Source of the DNA: Pseudomonadota bacterium | Lineage (GTDB): Bacteria; Pseudomonadota; Alphaproteobacteria; Acetobacterales; Acetobacteraceae | Length of the DNA stretch: 14,215 nt | Reading direction: 5' to 3' | Assembly: GCA_021826485.1 (NCBI GenBank) | Contig: JAKAZX010000053.1 | Location: forward strand, 1 to 14,215 | Shown: one piece after another, positions 1 to 6,636 of the stretch | Layout: each line of letters begins with the position of its first letter | How positions within the stretch are numbered: the first letter of the stretch is position 1 | Made by a program: the position numbers and the translations under genes | Notes under the pieces: generated by a model | Seen by the model: only the letters and a program-made list of their open reading frames with translations | Told to the model about the DNA's origin: nothing | Database searches by the model: none

Positions 1-534
1 GGGCAGTTCCTCGGGCTTCGGCCAGGGCAGTGGGATGTGACCCCATTCCCCGGCGATGCGGTGCGGGCCATCGACGATGCGGCCGTCCACCACGATGCCG
101 CCGCCGCAGCCGGTGCCGACGATCACGCCGAACACGGTGCGATGCCCGACCCCCGCGCCGTCGGACGCCTCGCTGAGCGCGAAGCAGTTGGCGTCGTTGC
201 TGACCCGCACCTCCCGCGCCAGCCGCGCACCCAGGTCGCGGTCCAGCGGGTGGCCGTTCAGCACCTGTGAATTGGCGTTCTTGACAAGGCCGGTGGCCGG
301 GCTGATGACGCCGGGAATGCCGACGCCGACGCTGCCGCGCCCGCCCAGCGTCTGCTCCGCCTCCCGCACCAGATCGGTGATCGCCTGCACGGTGCCCGCG
401 TAGTCCGGCGGCGTCGGCCGGCGCTGGCGGTGGCGGATCGCGCCGCCATCGCCCAGCGCGACGATCTCGATCTTGGTGCCGCCGAGGTCGATGCCGAGGC
501 GGAAATCGTAGGATGCCTGGACGTTCGTGGTCAC
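1..534 (-). CDS. mak: ROK-family sugar kinase, Mak-type fructokinase (N-terminal part, runs off the left edge)
   Basis: The first 178 residues of an ATP-dependent sugar kinase of the ROK family, which phosphorylates free hexoses in the cytoplasm. Visible motifs are the phosphate-binding DLGGTK (residues 16-21), the GIPG loop (72-75), the catalytic-base pair ND (113-114), GTGCGGG (140-146) and EWGH (163-166), which begins the zinc-binding region. The zinc cysteines would lie beyond the window. The run VKNANS...LNG (85-93) and the EWGH..PLPW stretch resemble E. coli Mak, a fructokinase, more than glucokinase. That is recalled similarity, so fructose is the likely but unproven substrate. The start is a GTG at 534; no in-frame ATG lies nearby, and the upstream GGGGA is only a weak ribosome site. 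The gene is divergent from tusA. It may serve the sugar transporter at the other end of the window. Confidence 0.85.
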   Translation of the reverse strand, partial: MTTNVQASYDFRLGIDLGGTKIEIVALGDGGAIRHRQRRPTPPDYAGTVQAITDLVREAEQTLGGRGSVGVGIPGVISPATGLVKNANSQVLNGHPLDRDLGARLAREVRVSNDANCFALSEASDGAGVGHRTVFGVIVGTGCGGGIVVDGRIVDGPHRIAGEWGHIPLPWPKPEELP

Positions 535-652
535 TGGACGGTCCCCGTGCGTTCCCGGCCAGTTTGCCGCCGCATCGGGGTTCGCTCAAGCCGCCGGATG
601 CGCCGGCGCGGTCCATTGCGCGTCCCCCCGGCGGCGGCCAAACTCCGCCCGC

Positions 653-889
653 ATGAGCGAAGACACCGTCCTCGACGTGAAGGGCATGACCTGCCCGCTG
701 CCGGTGCTGCGGGCGAACCGCGCGCTGCGCGGGCTGGCCGCCGGGGCGCGGCTGCGGGTGCTGGCCACCGACCGCGCCGCGGTCGCCGACTTCCAGGCGT
801 TCTGTCGGGAGACCGGACACGCCCTGCTGGCCTGGAGCGAGGAGGCGGGGACGTTCAGTTTCCTGATCCGCCGGCGGGAGGGTCCATGA
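653..889 (+). CDS. TusA-family sulfur carrier-like protein
   Basis: A 78-residue protein of the TusA/SirA/YedF family. These small proteins carry persulfide sulfur on a conserved cysteine, for tRNA thiolation, molybdenum cofactor work or other sulfur relays. The diagnostic N-terminal motif is present: VKGMTCPLPVLR, with the CPxP cysteine at residue 14, followed by the usual alpha/beta sandwich length. The ATG at 653 was chosen because family members start about a dozen residues before CPxP. No clear ribosome site precedes it, and the frame stays open upstream to 527, so the start is only moderately sure. The stop overlaps the next gene's ATG (ATGA), which implies translational coupling to the deacetylase. 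Orthology to E. coli TusA itself cannot be claimed; many bacteria carry several paralogues of unknown partner. Confidence 0.85.
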   Translation: MSEDTVLDVKGMTCPLPVLRANRALRGLAAGARLRVLATDRAAVADFQAFCRETGHALLAWSEEAGTFSFLIRRREGP

Positions 890-1818
890 CGGTCGCCCTG
901 ATCACCCACCCGGCCTGCCTGGACCACGATCCCGGCCCGTGGCACCCGGAATGCCCCGACCGTCTGCGCGCCGTCCTGCGGGCGCTGGAAGGGGAGGCGT
1001 TCAGCCCCCTGCTGCGGGAGGAAGCGCCGCGCGCCACCGCCGCCCAGCTCGCCCGCGCGCATTCCGAGCGGCATATCGACACCATCCTGGCCCTGGCCCC
1101 CGCGCCGGGGGAGAGCATCGCCCTCGATCCCGACACGGTGGTCAGCGCCGGCAGCACCGAAGCCGCCCTGCGCGCCGCGGGCGGCGCGGTGCATGGCGTG
1201 GATGCGGTGCAGGAGGGCTGGGCGCGCCGCGCCTTCGTCGCCGTGCGCCCGCCCGGCCACCATGCGGAGCGGGAGCGGGCGATGGGCTTCTGCCTGTTCT
1301 CCAACGCCGCCATCGCCGCCCGGCACGCGCAGGAGCAATGGGGCCTGCGGCGCGTCGCGGTGGTGGATTTCGACGTGCATCACGGCAACGGCACGCAGGA
1401 CATCTTCTTCGACGATCCGGGCCTGTTCTACGCATCCTCCCACCAGTTCCCGTGCTATCCCGGCACCGGCAGCGTGACGGAGCACGGGGTCGCCGGGAAC
1501 ATCGTCAATGCCCCGCTGCCGCCCGGCGCCGGTGCTGCCGCCTTCCGCGCCGCCTGGGCGGACACGCTGCTGCGGGCGCTTGACCGGTTTGCTCCCGAAC
1601 TTGTGATAATCTCCGCCGGATTTGACGCGCACAAGGCCGATCCGCTGGCGCAACTTCGCCTGGAGACTGCGGATTTCGGCTGGTTGACCGCCGAGCTTGC
1701 GGGGCTGGCAGACCGGCATTGCGGGGGCCATCTGGTTTCGTTGCTCGAAGGCGGCTACGACCTCGACGCGCTCGCCGAATCGGCGGCGCTGCATGTCCTA
1801 ACCCTGTTGCAGACTTGA
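886..1818 (+). CDS. Histone deacetylase-superfamily amidohydrolase (AcuC/acetylpolyamine type)
   Basis: A 310-residue zinc hydrolase of the arginase/deacetylase fold, expected to remove acetyl or acyl groups from lysine side chains or polyamines in the cytoplasm. Active-site elements appear in the expected order: RPPGHHAE with the His pair at 125-126, VVDFDVHHGNGTQ with Asp161, Asp163 and the zinc-binding His165, GFDAH with the zinc-binding Asp247, and EGGYD with the transition-state Tyr291. The length suits a single-domain bacterial enzyme. The frame is open far upstream (to 430), but the ATG at 886 is favoured: it gives a normal N-terminus (MTVALITHPACLDH), has GGGAGGG just before it, and overlaps the tusA-like stop by 4 nt. 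The bacterial substrate is unknown. xseB follows after 94 bp. Confidence 0.93.
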   Translation: MTVALITHPACLDHDPGPWHPECPDRLRAVLRALEGEAFSPLLREEAPRATAAQLARAHSERHIDTILALAPAPGESIALDPDTVVSAGSTEAALRAAGGAVHGVDAVQEGWARRAFVAVRPPGHHAERERAMGFCLFSNAAIAARHAQEQWGLRRVAVVDFDVHHGNGTQDIFFDDPGLFYASSHQFPCYPGTGSVTEHGVAGNIVNAPLPPGAGAAAFRAAWADTLLRALDRFAPELVIISAGFDAHKADPLAQLRLETADFGWLTAELAGLADRHCGGHLVSLLEGGYDLDALAESAALHVLTLLQT

Positions 1819-1912
1819 CACAGGCCCCTGGCGAACCACTGTCCTCTCGCCCTCGTTGCGATCCGGCCCTGGACCGCGTGGTTACAAACTCCAGCGTGCG
1901 CAGGAGCATCCG
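1815..1912 (+). promoter_or_regulatory. Gap before xseB with an isolated TTGACA box
   Basis: The sequence between the deacetylase stop and xseB holds a perfect TTGACA at 1815-1820, overlapping the stop codon. No good -10 box sits 16-18 bp downstream (ACTGTC at 17 bp is poor). It may be the -35 of a promoter for xseB-dxs-tlyA, or chance. No terminator-like hairpin with a T-run is visible, so read-through from the deacetylase is equally possible. Confidence 0.2.
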
Positions 1913-2173
1913 ATGCCCGTGACCAACCCCCCCATGCCCCCTGCTGCGCCCGACGTGACCACACTTTCCTTCGAGGATGCCCTGGCCGAGCTTGAACGCA
2001 TCGTGCGTGGGCTGGAGGGTGGGCAGCAGCGGCTTGACGAGGCCATCGCGGCCTATGAGCGCGGCACCACGCTGCGCCGCCATTGCGAAGCGAAACTGGC
2101 CGAGGCAGAGGCGCGGGTGCAGGCGATCGTCGCCGGCGCCGACGGCACGCTCACGCTCGCCACGGCCGAATAA
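1913..2173 (+). CDS. xseB: Exodeoxyribonuclease VII small subunit
   Basis: An 86-residue small subunit of exonuclease VII, the XseA/XseB complex that degrades single-stranded DNA to oligonucleotides in both directions. The family signature fills residues 18-70: SFEDALAELERIVRGLE, then LDEAIAAYERGTTLRRHCEAKLAEAEARV, a two-helix hairpin with the usual spacing. The first 17 residues are a proline-rich tail that is not conserved in the family. The ATG at 1913 has AGGAG at 1902-1906, which fixes the start. It ends 10 bp before dxs, and the xseB-dxs pairing is common in alphaproteobacteria. The large subunit xseA is not in the window. Confidence 0.95.
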   Translation: MPVTNPPMPPAAPDVTTLSFEDALAELERIVRGLEGGQQRLDEAIAAYERGTTLRRHCEAKLAEAEARVQAIVAGADGTLTLATAE

Positions 2174-2183
2174 GGGCTCCGGC

Positions 2184-4115
2184 ATGACCGCTCCGACCGC
2201 CTCCCCGCGCCCCAGGACGCCGCTGCTCGACCGCGTCACCTGGCCCACCGACCTGCGCAATTTCTCGGCCGAACAGCTTCGCCAGATCTCGGAGGAATTG
2301 CGCGCCGAGACCATCCATGCCGTCTCCGTCACCGGCGGCCATCTCGGTGCATCGCTGGGCGTGGTGGAACTGACCGTCGCGCTGCATGCGGTGTTCGAGA
2401 CGCCGCGCGACCGGCTGATCTGGGACGTCGGCCATCAGGCCTATCCGCACAAGATTCTAACCGGCCGGCGCGACCGCATCCGCACGCTGCGCCAGGGCGG
2501 CGGATTGTCGGGCTTTACCCGCCGCGCCGAAAGCGAATTCGACCCGTTCGGTGCCGCGCATTCCTCCACCTCGATCTCCGCCGGCCTCGGCATGGCGGCG
2601 GCGCGCGACCTGAAGGGGGAGGAGCGGCACGTCGTCGCCGTGATCGGCGACGGGGCGATGAGCGCGGGCATGGCGTACGAAGCCATGAACAACGCCGGGG
2701 CGCTGCGGTCGCGCCTGATCGTCATTCTCAACGACAATGACATGTCGATCGCTCCGCCGGTCGGCGCGATGAGCGCGTATCTGTCGCGGCTGCTGTCGTC
2801 GCATAAATTCCTGTCGCTGCGCGATCTCGCCTCCCGCATGGCCAAGCGGTTCCCGCGCGCGCTGGAGCGCACCGCGCGACGGGCCGACGAATTCGCCCGC
2901 GGCATGCTCACCGGCGGCACGCTGTTCGAGGAACTCGGCTTCTATTATCTCGGCCCGATCGACGGCCACAATCTCGACCATTTGCTGCCGGTGCTGCGCA
3001 ACGTGCGCGAGGCGGAAGAGAGCGGGCCGATCCTGCTGCACGTGATCACGCAGAAGGGCAAGGGCTACGCCCCGGCGGAGGCGAGCGCGGACAAGCTGCA
3101 CGCCGTCGGGCGGTTCAACGTCGATACCGGCGAGCAGGCGAAGGCGCCGCCCGGGCCGCCGACCTATACCCGCATCTTCGCCGACGCGCTGACCGCGGAG
3201 GCGGAGGCCGATCCAGCGATCGTCGCAATCACCGCGGCGATGCCGTCCGGCACCGGACTCGACCGGTTCGCCCGCCGCTTTCCCGCCCGCTGCTTCGATG
3301 TCGGCATTGCCGAGCAGCACGCCGTCACCTTCGCCGCCGGCATGGCGAGCGAGGGGCTGAAGCCGTTCTGCGCGATCTATTCGACCTTCCTGCAACGCGC
3401 CTATGACCAAGTGGTGCATGACGTGGCGATCCAGTCGCTGCCCGTGCGCTTCGCGATCGACCGCGCCGGGCTGGTCGGTGCCGACGGGGCGACGCATGCC
3501 GGCAGCTTCGACCTCACCTATCTCGGCTGCCTGCCCGGCATGGTGCTGATGGCGCCGAGCGACGAGGCGGAGCTGGTGCACATGGTCGCCACCGCGGCCG
3601 CCATCGACGACCGGCCCAGCGCGGTGCGCTACCCGCGCGGCGAGGGGCTGGGCGTCGCCGTGCCGGCGCGGGGGGATGTGCTGCCGCTCGGCCGCGGCCG
3701 CGTGCTGCGCGAAGGCGGAACGGTCGCGATCCTGGCGCTGGGTCCGCGACTCGGCGAAGCGCTGCGCGCCGCCGACGAACTCGGCGCGCGCGGCCTGCCG
3801 GCCACGGTTGCCGATGCGCGCTTCGCCAAGCCGCTCGACACGGCGCTGATCGAACAGCTCGCCCGGCACCACGAAGTGCTGGTGACGATCGAGGACGGTG
3901 CGCTCGGCGGCTTCGGCGCCGCGGTGCTGCATCATCTGGCGTGGCGTGGCCTGCTGGACGGGCGCCTGAAGGTGCGGCCGATGGTGCTGCCGGACCGTTT
4001 CATCGACCATGATTCGCCGGCGCGCCAGATCGCCACCGCCGGGCTGGATGCCGCGCATATCGTCGCGGCCGTGCTCGGCGCGCTGGGCCACGCGGACGCC
4101 GCCGCCATCGCCTGA
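2184..4115 (+). CDS. dxs: 1-deoxy-D-xylulose-5-phosphate synthase
   Basis: A complete 643-residue DXP synthase, a cytoplasmic thiamine-diphosphate enzyme. It condenses pyruvate and glyceraldehyde 3-phosphate in the first step of the MEP isoprenoid pathway, and its product also feeds thiamine and pyridoxal synthesis. The N-terminal diphosphate/Mg site is clear: GGHLGASLG (51-59), WDVGHQAYPHK (80-90), and GDG at 155-157 continuing to NDNDMSI at 183-189. The transketolase-like middle domain has the catalytic Glu377 in FDVGIAEQHA and the DRAGLVGADGATHAG loop (426-440), with Arg427, Asp434 and His438 matching substrate-binding positions. A transketolase C-terminal domain follows from about 505. 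The length is normal. AAGGG at 2172-2176 supports the ATG at 2184; the frame is open further upstream, but only across xseB. tlyA follows after 5 bp. Confidence 0.98.
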   Translation: MTAPTASPRPRTPLLDRVTWPTDLRNFSAEQLRQISEELRAETIHAVSVTGGHLGASLGVVELTVALHAVFETPRDRLIWDVGHQAYPHKILTGRRDRIRTLRQGGGLSGFTRRAESEFDPFGAAHSSTSISAGLGMAAARDLKGEERHVVAVIGDGAMSAGMAYEAMNNAGALRSRLIVILNDNDMSIAPPVGAMSAYLSRLLSSHKFLSLRDLASRMAKRFPRALERTARRADEFARGMLTGGTLFEELGFYYLGPIDGHNLDHLLPVLRNVREAEESGPILLHVITQKGKGYAPAEASADKLHAVGRFNVDTGEQAKAPPGPPTYTRIFADALTAEAEADPAIVAITAAMPSGTGLDRFARRFPARCFDVGIAEQHAVTFAAGMASEGLKPFCAIYSTFLQRAYDQVVHDVAIQSLPVRFAIDRAGLVGADGATHAGSFDLTYLGCLPGMVLMAPSDEAELVHMVATAAAIDDRPSAVRYPRGEGLGVAVPARGDVLPLGRGRVLREGGTVAILALGPRLGEALRAADELGARGLPATVADARFAKPLDTALIEQLARHHEVLVTIEDGALGGFGAAVLHHLAWRGLLDGRLKVRPMVLPDRFIDHDSPARQIATAGLDAAHIVAAVLGALGHADAAAIA

Positions 4116-4120
4116 CCGCG

Positions 4121-4897
4121 ATGGTGCGCCCGCGCGCGGACCTGCTGCTGGTCGAACGGGGCCTGTCGGAGACGCGCGCGCGGGCGCAGGCGCTGATCAT
4201 GGCCGGCCGGGTGTTCGCCGACGGCCGGCGCATCGCCAAGGCGGGCGACACGGTGCGCGATGCGGCCAGCCTGGAGGTGCGCGGCCAGGATCATCCCTGG
4301 GTGTCGCGCGGCGGGCTCAAGCTGGCGCATGCGCTGGCACAGTTCGGCCTGTCGCCGGCCGGGCGGGTCTGCCTCGACATCGGCGCTTCGACCGGCGGGT
4401 TCACGGATGTGCTGCTGGCGCACGGCGCGCTGCGCGTGCATGCCGTCGATGTCGGGCACAACCAGCTCGACTGGAAGCTGCGCAGCGATCCGCGCGTGGT
4501 GGTGCATGAGCGGGTCAATGCGCGCCACTTGACGCGGGCGACGGTCGGCGAGGACGTGGCCGCACTGGTCTGCGATGCCAGCTTCATCGGCCTGGCAACC
4601 GTGCTGCCCGCGCCGCTGCTGCTGTGCGCGCCGGGGGCGTGGGCGGTGGCGCTGATCAAGCCGCAGTTCGAAGCCGGGCCGGAGGCGGTCGGCAAGGGTG
4701 GGGTGGTGCGCGACGCGGCGGTTCACGAGGCGGTCTGCGCGCGGGTCGCGTCCTGGTGGGCGGCGCTGCCCGGCTGGCAGGTGCGTGGCATCGTCGAAAG
4801 CCCGATCACCGGCCAGACCGGCAACCGCGAATTCCTGATTGCGGCCGACAAATCCGCTGACATTGCGGAAAGCGCGGCGGATCAGTCCTCCCGGTAG
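4121..4897 (+). CDS. tlyA: TlyA-family rRNA 2'-O-methyltransferase
   Basis: A 258-residue protein with an N-terminal S4 RNA-binding domain (about residues 4-55) and an FtsJ-like SAM-dependent methyltransferase domain. Family members methylate the 2'-OH of cytidines in rRNA; some only the 23S site, some also the 16S site, and I cannot say which here. The SAM loop is CLDIGASTGGFTD (84-96), with AVDVGHNQLDWKL following. Lys67, Asp152, Lys180 and Glu237 fall where the family's catalytic tetrad is expected, and SPITGQTGNREF is the usual C-terminal motif. An HPWV tetrapeptide (58-61) sits at the inter-domain linker. The old name 'hemolysin A' is misleading. The gene starts 5 bp after dxs and overlaps the converging aminotransferase by 16 bp at its 3' end. 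Confidence 0.95.
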   Translation: MVRPRADLLLVERGLSETRARAQALIMAGRVFADGRRIAKAGDTVRDAASLEVRGQDHPWVSRGGLKLAHALAQFGLSPAGRVCLDIGASTGGFTDVLLAHGALRVHAVDVGHNQLDWKLRSDPRVVVHERVNARHLTRATVGEDVAALVCDASFIGLATVLPAPLLLCAPGAWAVALIKPQFEAGPEAVGKGGVVRDAAVHEAVCARVASWWAALPGWQVRGIVESPITGQTGNREFLIAADKSADIAESAADQSSR

Positions 4898-6048
4898 TCG
4901 GCGGCGAACCGCTCGAGCCGGTCCATCGCATCGTTCAGGTTCTCTGGGCTTTTGGCGTAGCAGATGCGTACCAGCCGTTCCGCGCCGCGGCCGAAGGCGG
5001 TGCCGGGCGCCATGCCCAGCCCGGCCTCCTGCACCGCGCGCAGGCAGAAGCGCAGCGTGTCCATCACGCCGTCCACCTCGAACATCGCATAGAAGGCGCC
5101 GGCGCTGGGGATGTTGCGCACCCGCGGCATGTCGCCGAGACGGGCGTTCACCACCTCCCGCCCGGTGCGGCAGCGATCGACGAAGAAGCGCACGAATTCC
5201 TCGCCCTGTTCCAGCGCCGCGATGCAGCCGGCCTGCAGGAATTCCAGCCCGCCCGAGGTGTTGAACTGGATCAGCTTCTCCACCGCATCCAGCGCGTATT
5301 CCGGATAGACCATCCAGCCGAGCCGCCAGCCGGTCATTGCCCAGGCCTTGGAGAAGCTGTTCACCACGAACAGCGGATCGTCCGGCCGCGCGATCTCCAG
5401 GAACGAGAAGGCGACCGGCCGGTCGTAGACGATGCGGTGGTACACCTCGTCGGACAGGATCGCGATGCCGCGCGCGCGGGCGAAGGCCAGCAGCCGCTCG
5501 GCCTCCTCGCGGCCGATCATCCAGCCGGTGGGATTGCCGGGGGAGGCGAGATAGATCACCCGCGTGCGCGCGTCGCACGCGGCGAACACGGCATCGAGGT
5601 CGAGCCGCCAGCCGTCATTGCCGCGGTCCAGCATCACTTCCCGCACCGCGGCGCCGTTGATCTGCATCGCCCGCATGATGTTCGGCCAGGACGGCGTGAT
5701 CGCAACGACATTGTCGCCCGGCTGCACCGTCGCCTGCGCGACCAGCATCACCGCGTTCATGCCCGACAGCGTCAGCGCGATCCGCCGCTCCGGCAGCGTG
5801 ATGCCCCAGAGCCGCGCGTGATAGTTGATCAGCGCGTCGCGCAGCGCCGGGATGCCGCGGTTGTAGGAATAGAACGTGCGCCCCTCGGCGAGGCCGCGAC
5901 TGGCGGCGGCGCAGATGAACTCGGGCGTCGGCACGTCCGGCTCGCCGGCCCACATGGGGATCAGGCCGGGCAGGTTCAGGCCGGAGCGGAACACCTCCAA
6001 GATCGGGCTGTCCTCCAGCTCCTCGATCTGCTGCCGGACCACCCCCAT
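4882..6048 (-). CDS. Class I/II PLP-dependent aminotransferase
   Basis: A 388-residue fold-type I aminotransferase that moves an amino group between an amino acid and a 2-oxo acid using pyridoxal phosphate. Hallmarks in order: the substrate-side GEPDVPTPE (35-43), the SPGNPTG loop (169-175), Asp200 and Tyr203 contacting the cofactor, SFSKAWAMTGWRLGW with the Schiff-base Lys234, and Arg361 in RICYAKS, which should bind the substrate carboxylate. This fits the aspartate/tyrosine aminotransferase superfamily, but the exact substrate cannot be read. The start at 6048 is set by AAGGGAGG at 6054-6061. An in-frame ATG at 6102 would add 18 unlike residues, lacks that site and would lie within the predicted promoter. 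It is convergent with tlyA and divergent from the receiver-like gene. Confidence 0.93.
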   Translation of the reverse strand: MGVVRQQIEELEDSPILEVFRSGLNLPGLIPMWAGEPDVPTPEFICAAASRGLAEGRTFYSYNRGIPALRDALINYHARLWGITLPERRIALTLSGMNAVMLVAQATVQPGDNVVAITPSWPNIMRAMQINGAAVREVMLDRGNDGWRLDLDAVFAACDARTRVIYLASPGNPTGWMIGREEAERLLAFARARGIAILSDEVYHRIVYDRPVAFSFLEIARPDDPLFVVNSFSKAWAMTGWRLGWMVYPEYALDAVEKLIQFNTSGGLEFLQAGCIAALEQGEEFVRFFVDRCRTGREVVNARLGDMPRVRNIPSAGAFYAMFEVDGVMDTLRFCLRAVQEAGLGMAPGTAFGRGAERLVRICYAKSPENLNDAMDRLERFAADYRED

Positions 6049-6073
6049 CGTTGCCTCCCTTGCGCGTTCCCGG

Positions 6074-6102
6074 GCGATAGGGCGCGCCCCGGCGGCGGTC
6101 AA
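6074..6102 (-). promoter_or_regulatory. Likely sigma70-type promoter of the aminotransferase gene
   Basis: On the minus strand TTGACC (6102-6097) is followed after exactly 17 bp by TATCGC (6079-6074). This would place the start of transcription near 6067, about 20 nt upstream of the ATG and just before its AAGGGAGG. The -35 box lies in the centre of an inverted repeat (6093-6108), a natural place for a repressor to bind. The -10 match is only partial. Confidence 0.45.
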
Positions 6103-6108
6103 CCGCCG
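6093..6108. repeat. Inverted repeat over the aminotransferase -35 box
   Basis: CGGCGGTCAACCGCCG has perfect 7-bp arms around a 2-nt centre (6-bp arms with a TCAA tetraloop if folded as RNA). It straddles the predicted -35 element of the minus-strand gene, so it is an operator candidate. A second dyad starts 3 bp further on. Confidence 0.5.
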
Positions 6109-6110
6109 TG

Positions 6111-6126
6111 CCGCCGAATTCGGCGG
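6111..6126. repeat. Perfect 16-bp palindrome
   Basis: CCGCCGAATTCGGCGG is fully self-complementary with no spacer. It lies between the two divergent transcription units and shares the CCGCCG arm sequence with the dyad at 6093-6108, so both may bind the same dimeric protein. GC-rich composition makes CCGCCG/CGGCGG arms common by chance, so function is uncertain. Confidence 0.5.
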
Positions 6127-6140
6127 ATGACGATACGTTT

Positions 6141-6178
6141 CCGTTGCAAACGGTTGGCAGGTCTGCTAGCAAAATAGC
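6141..6178 (+). promoter_or_regulatory. Two dyads and a weak promoter candidate upstream of the receiver-like gene
   Basis: CCGTTGCAAACGG (6141-6153) is a 5-bp-arm dyad with a 3-nt centre, and GCTAGCAAAATAGC (6165-6178) has 4-bp arms with a 6-nt AT-rich centre. A possible plus-strand promoter is TTGCAA (6144-6149), 17 bp, TAGCAA (6167-6172), with each box inside one dyad. The -10 match is poor, so the promoter is tentative. This is one of the few AT-richer patches in the window, as expected of a control region. Confidence 0.35.
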
Positions 6179-6197
6179 TGCGAAACCGGAGGTGCTT

Positions 6198-6632
6198 ATG
6201 GCGTCGGGTCCAAGGATCGCGGTGCAGGAGGCCGACGCGGTCGAGCGGCAGTTGCTCGTGCGCTTCCTCGCCGCCCAGGGGTTCCGCGTGACCGGCGTGG
6301 CCGATGCCGCCGCTCTGCGTGCCGTGCTGACGGACCAGACCCCCGACCTCGTGGTGATGGGCGTCGCCTCGCCGCAGCAATCCGCCCTGTCGCTGGTGCG
6401 CGCGGTGCGGGCGCAATACCCGGCGATCGGCGTCCTGCTGATCTCGGCCGACGACGCGGCCGCGGCGGCGGTGCGTGGCCTGGACGCGGGGGCGGATGAC
6501 GTGGTGCTGCGGCCGTTCGGCCCGCGCGAGCTGCTGGCCCGCATCCGCAGCGTGCTGCGCCGCCTGCCGCCTTGCGTGATGGCGCGCCGGGCGGACAGCC
6601 GGCCCGCCGCCGCCCTGCGCATGGCGGAATGA
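6198..6632 (+). CDS. Stand-alone receiver-like protein lacking the phospho-acceptor aspartate
   Basis: A 144-residue protein consisting of one response-regulator receiver fold (about residues 5-122) and a short basic tail, with no DNA-binding or enzymatic output domain. The C-terminal part is strongly receiver-like: GLDAGADDVVLRPFGPRELLARIRSVLRR (94-122). Key phosphorylation residues are changed. The aspartate expected after PDLVVM is Gly55, the acidic pair near the N-terminus reads QEA (10-12) rather than DD, and the invariant lysine before Pro-Phe is Arg105. Ser83 keeps the Thr/Ser switch position. It is therefore probably a pseudo-receiver that signals by binding rather than by phosphoryl transfer, and its partner is unknown. 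GGAGG at 6188-6192 selects the ATG at 6198 over the upstream in-frame one at 6108. It ends 4 bp from a converging glycosyltransferase. Confidence 0.85.
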   Translation: MASGPRIAVQEADAVERQLLVRFLAAQGFRVTGVADAAALRAVLTDQTPDLVVMGVASPQQSALSLVRAVRAQYPAIGVLLISADDAAAAAVRGLDAGADDVVLRPFGPRELLARIRSVLRRLPPCVMARRADSRPAAALRMAE

Positions 6633-6636
6633 CAGG

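Noticed and set aside
550..650. Long-range complementarity AGTTTGCCGCCG with CGGCGGC...AAACT in the gap between the kinase and tusA-like genes
   Set aside because: The pairing is broken by a 4-base insertion and consists mainly of GCC/GGC repeats common across the window. No promoter boxes accompany it.
430..885. Possible 152-residue N-terminal extension of the deacetylase
   Set aside because: This frame runs across the TusA-like gene and antisense to the kinase start. The extension is Arg-rich without domain features, and the ATG at 886 has a strong ribosome site.
586..1794. A 402-codon minus-strand frame opposite the tusA-like and deacetylase genes
   Set aside because: The deacetylase on the plus strand has every zinc ligand in place; the antisense product resembles no family.
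1977..2183. Possible 69-residue N-terminal extension of DXP synthase
   Set aside because: It overlaps xseB in another frame; the start at 2184 gives the normal family length and has AAGGG upstream.
2457..4091. A 544-codon open frame on the minus strand opposite dxs
   Set aside because: It lies wholly antisense to a complete, motif-perfect dxs. Its product is rich in Arg, His, Gln and Gly with no recognisable fold, as expected from the reverse of GC-biased codons.
3932..5578. A 548-codon minus-strand frame across the ends of dxs, tlyA and the aminotransferase
   Set aside because: It overlaps three well-supported genes, being antisense to dxs and tlyA and out of frame with the aminotransferase, and has an Arg/Ala/Gly-rich low-complexity product.
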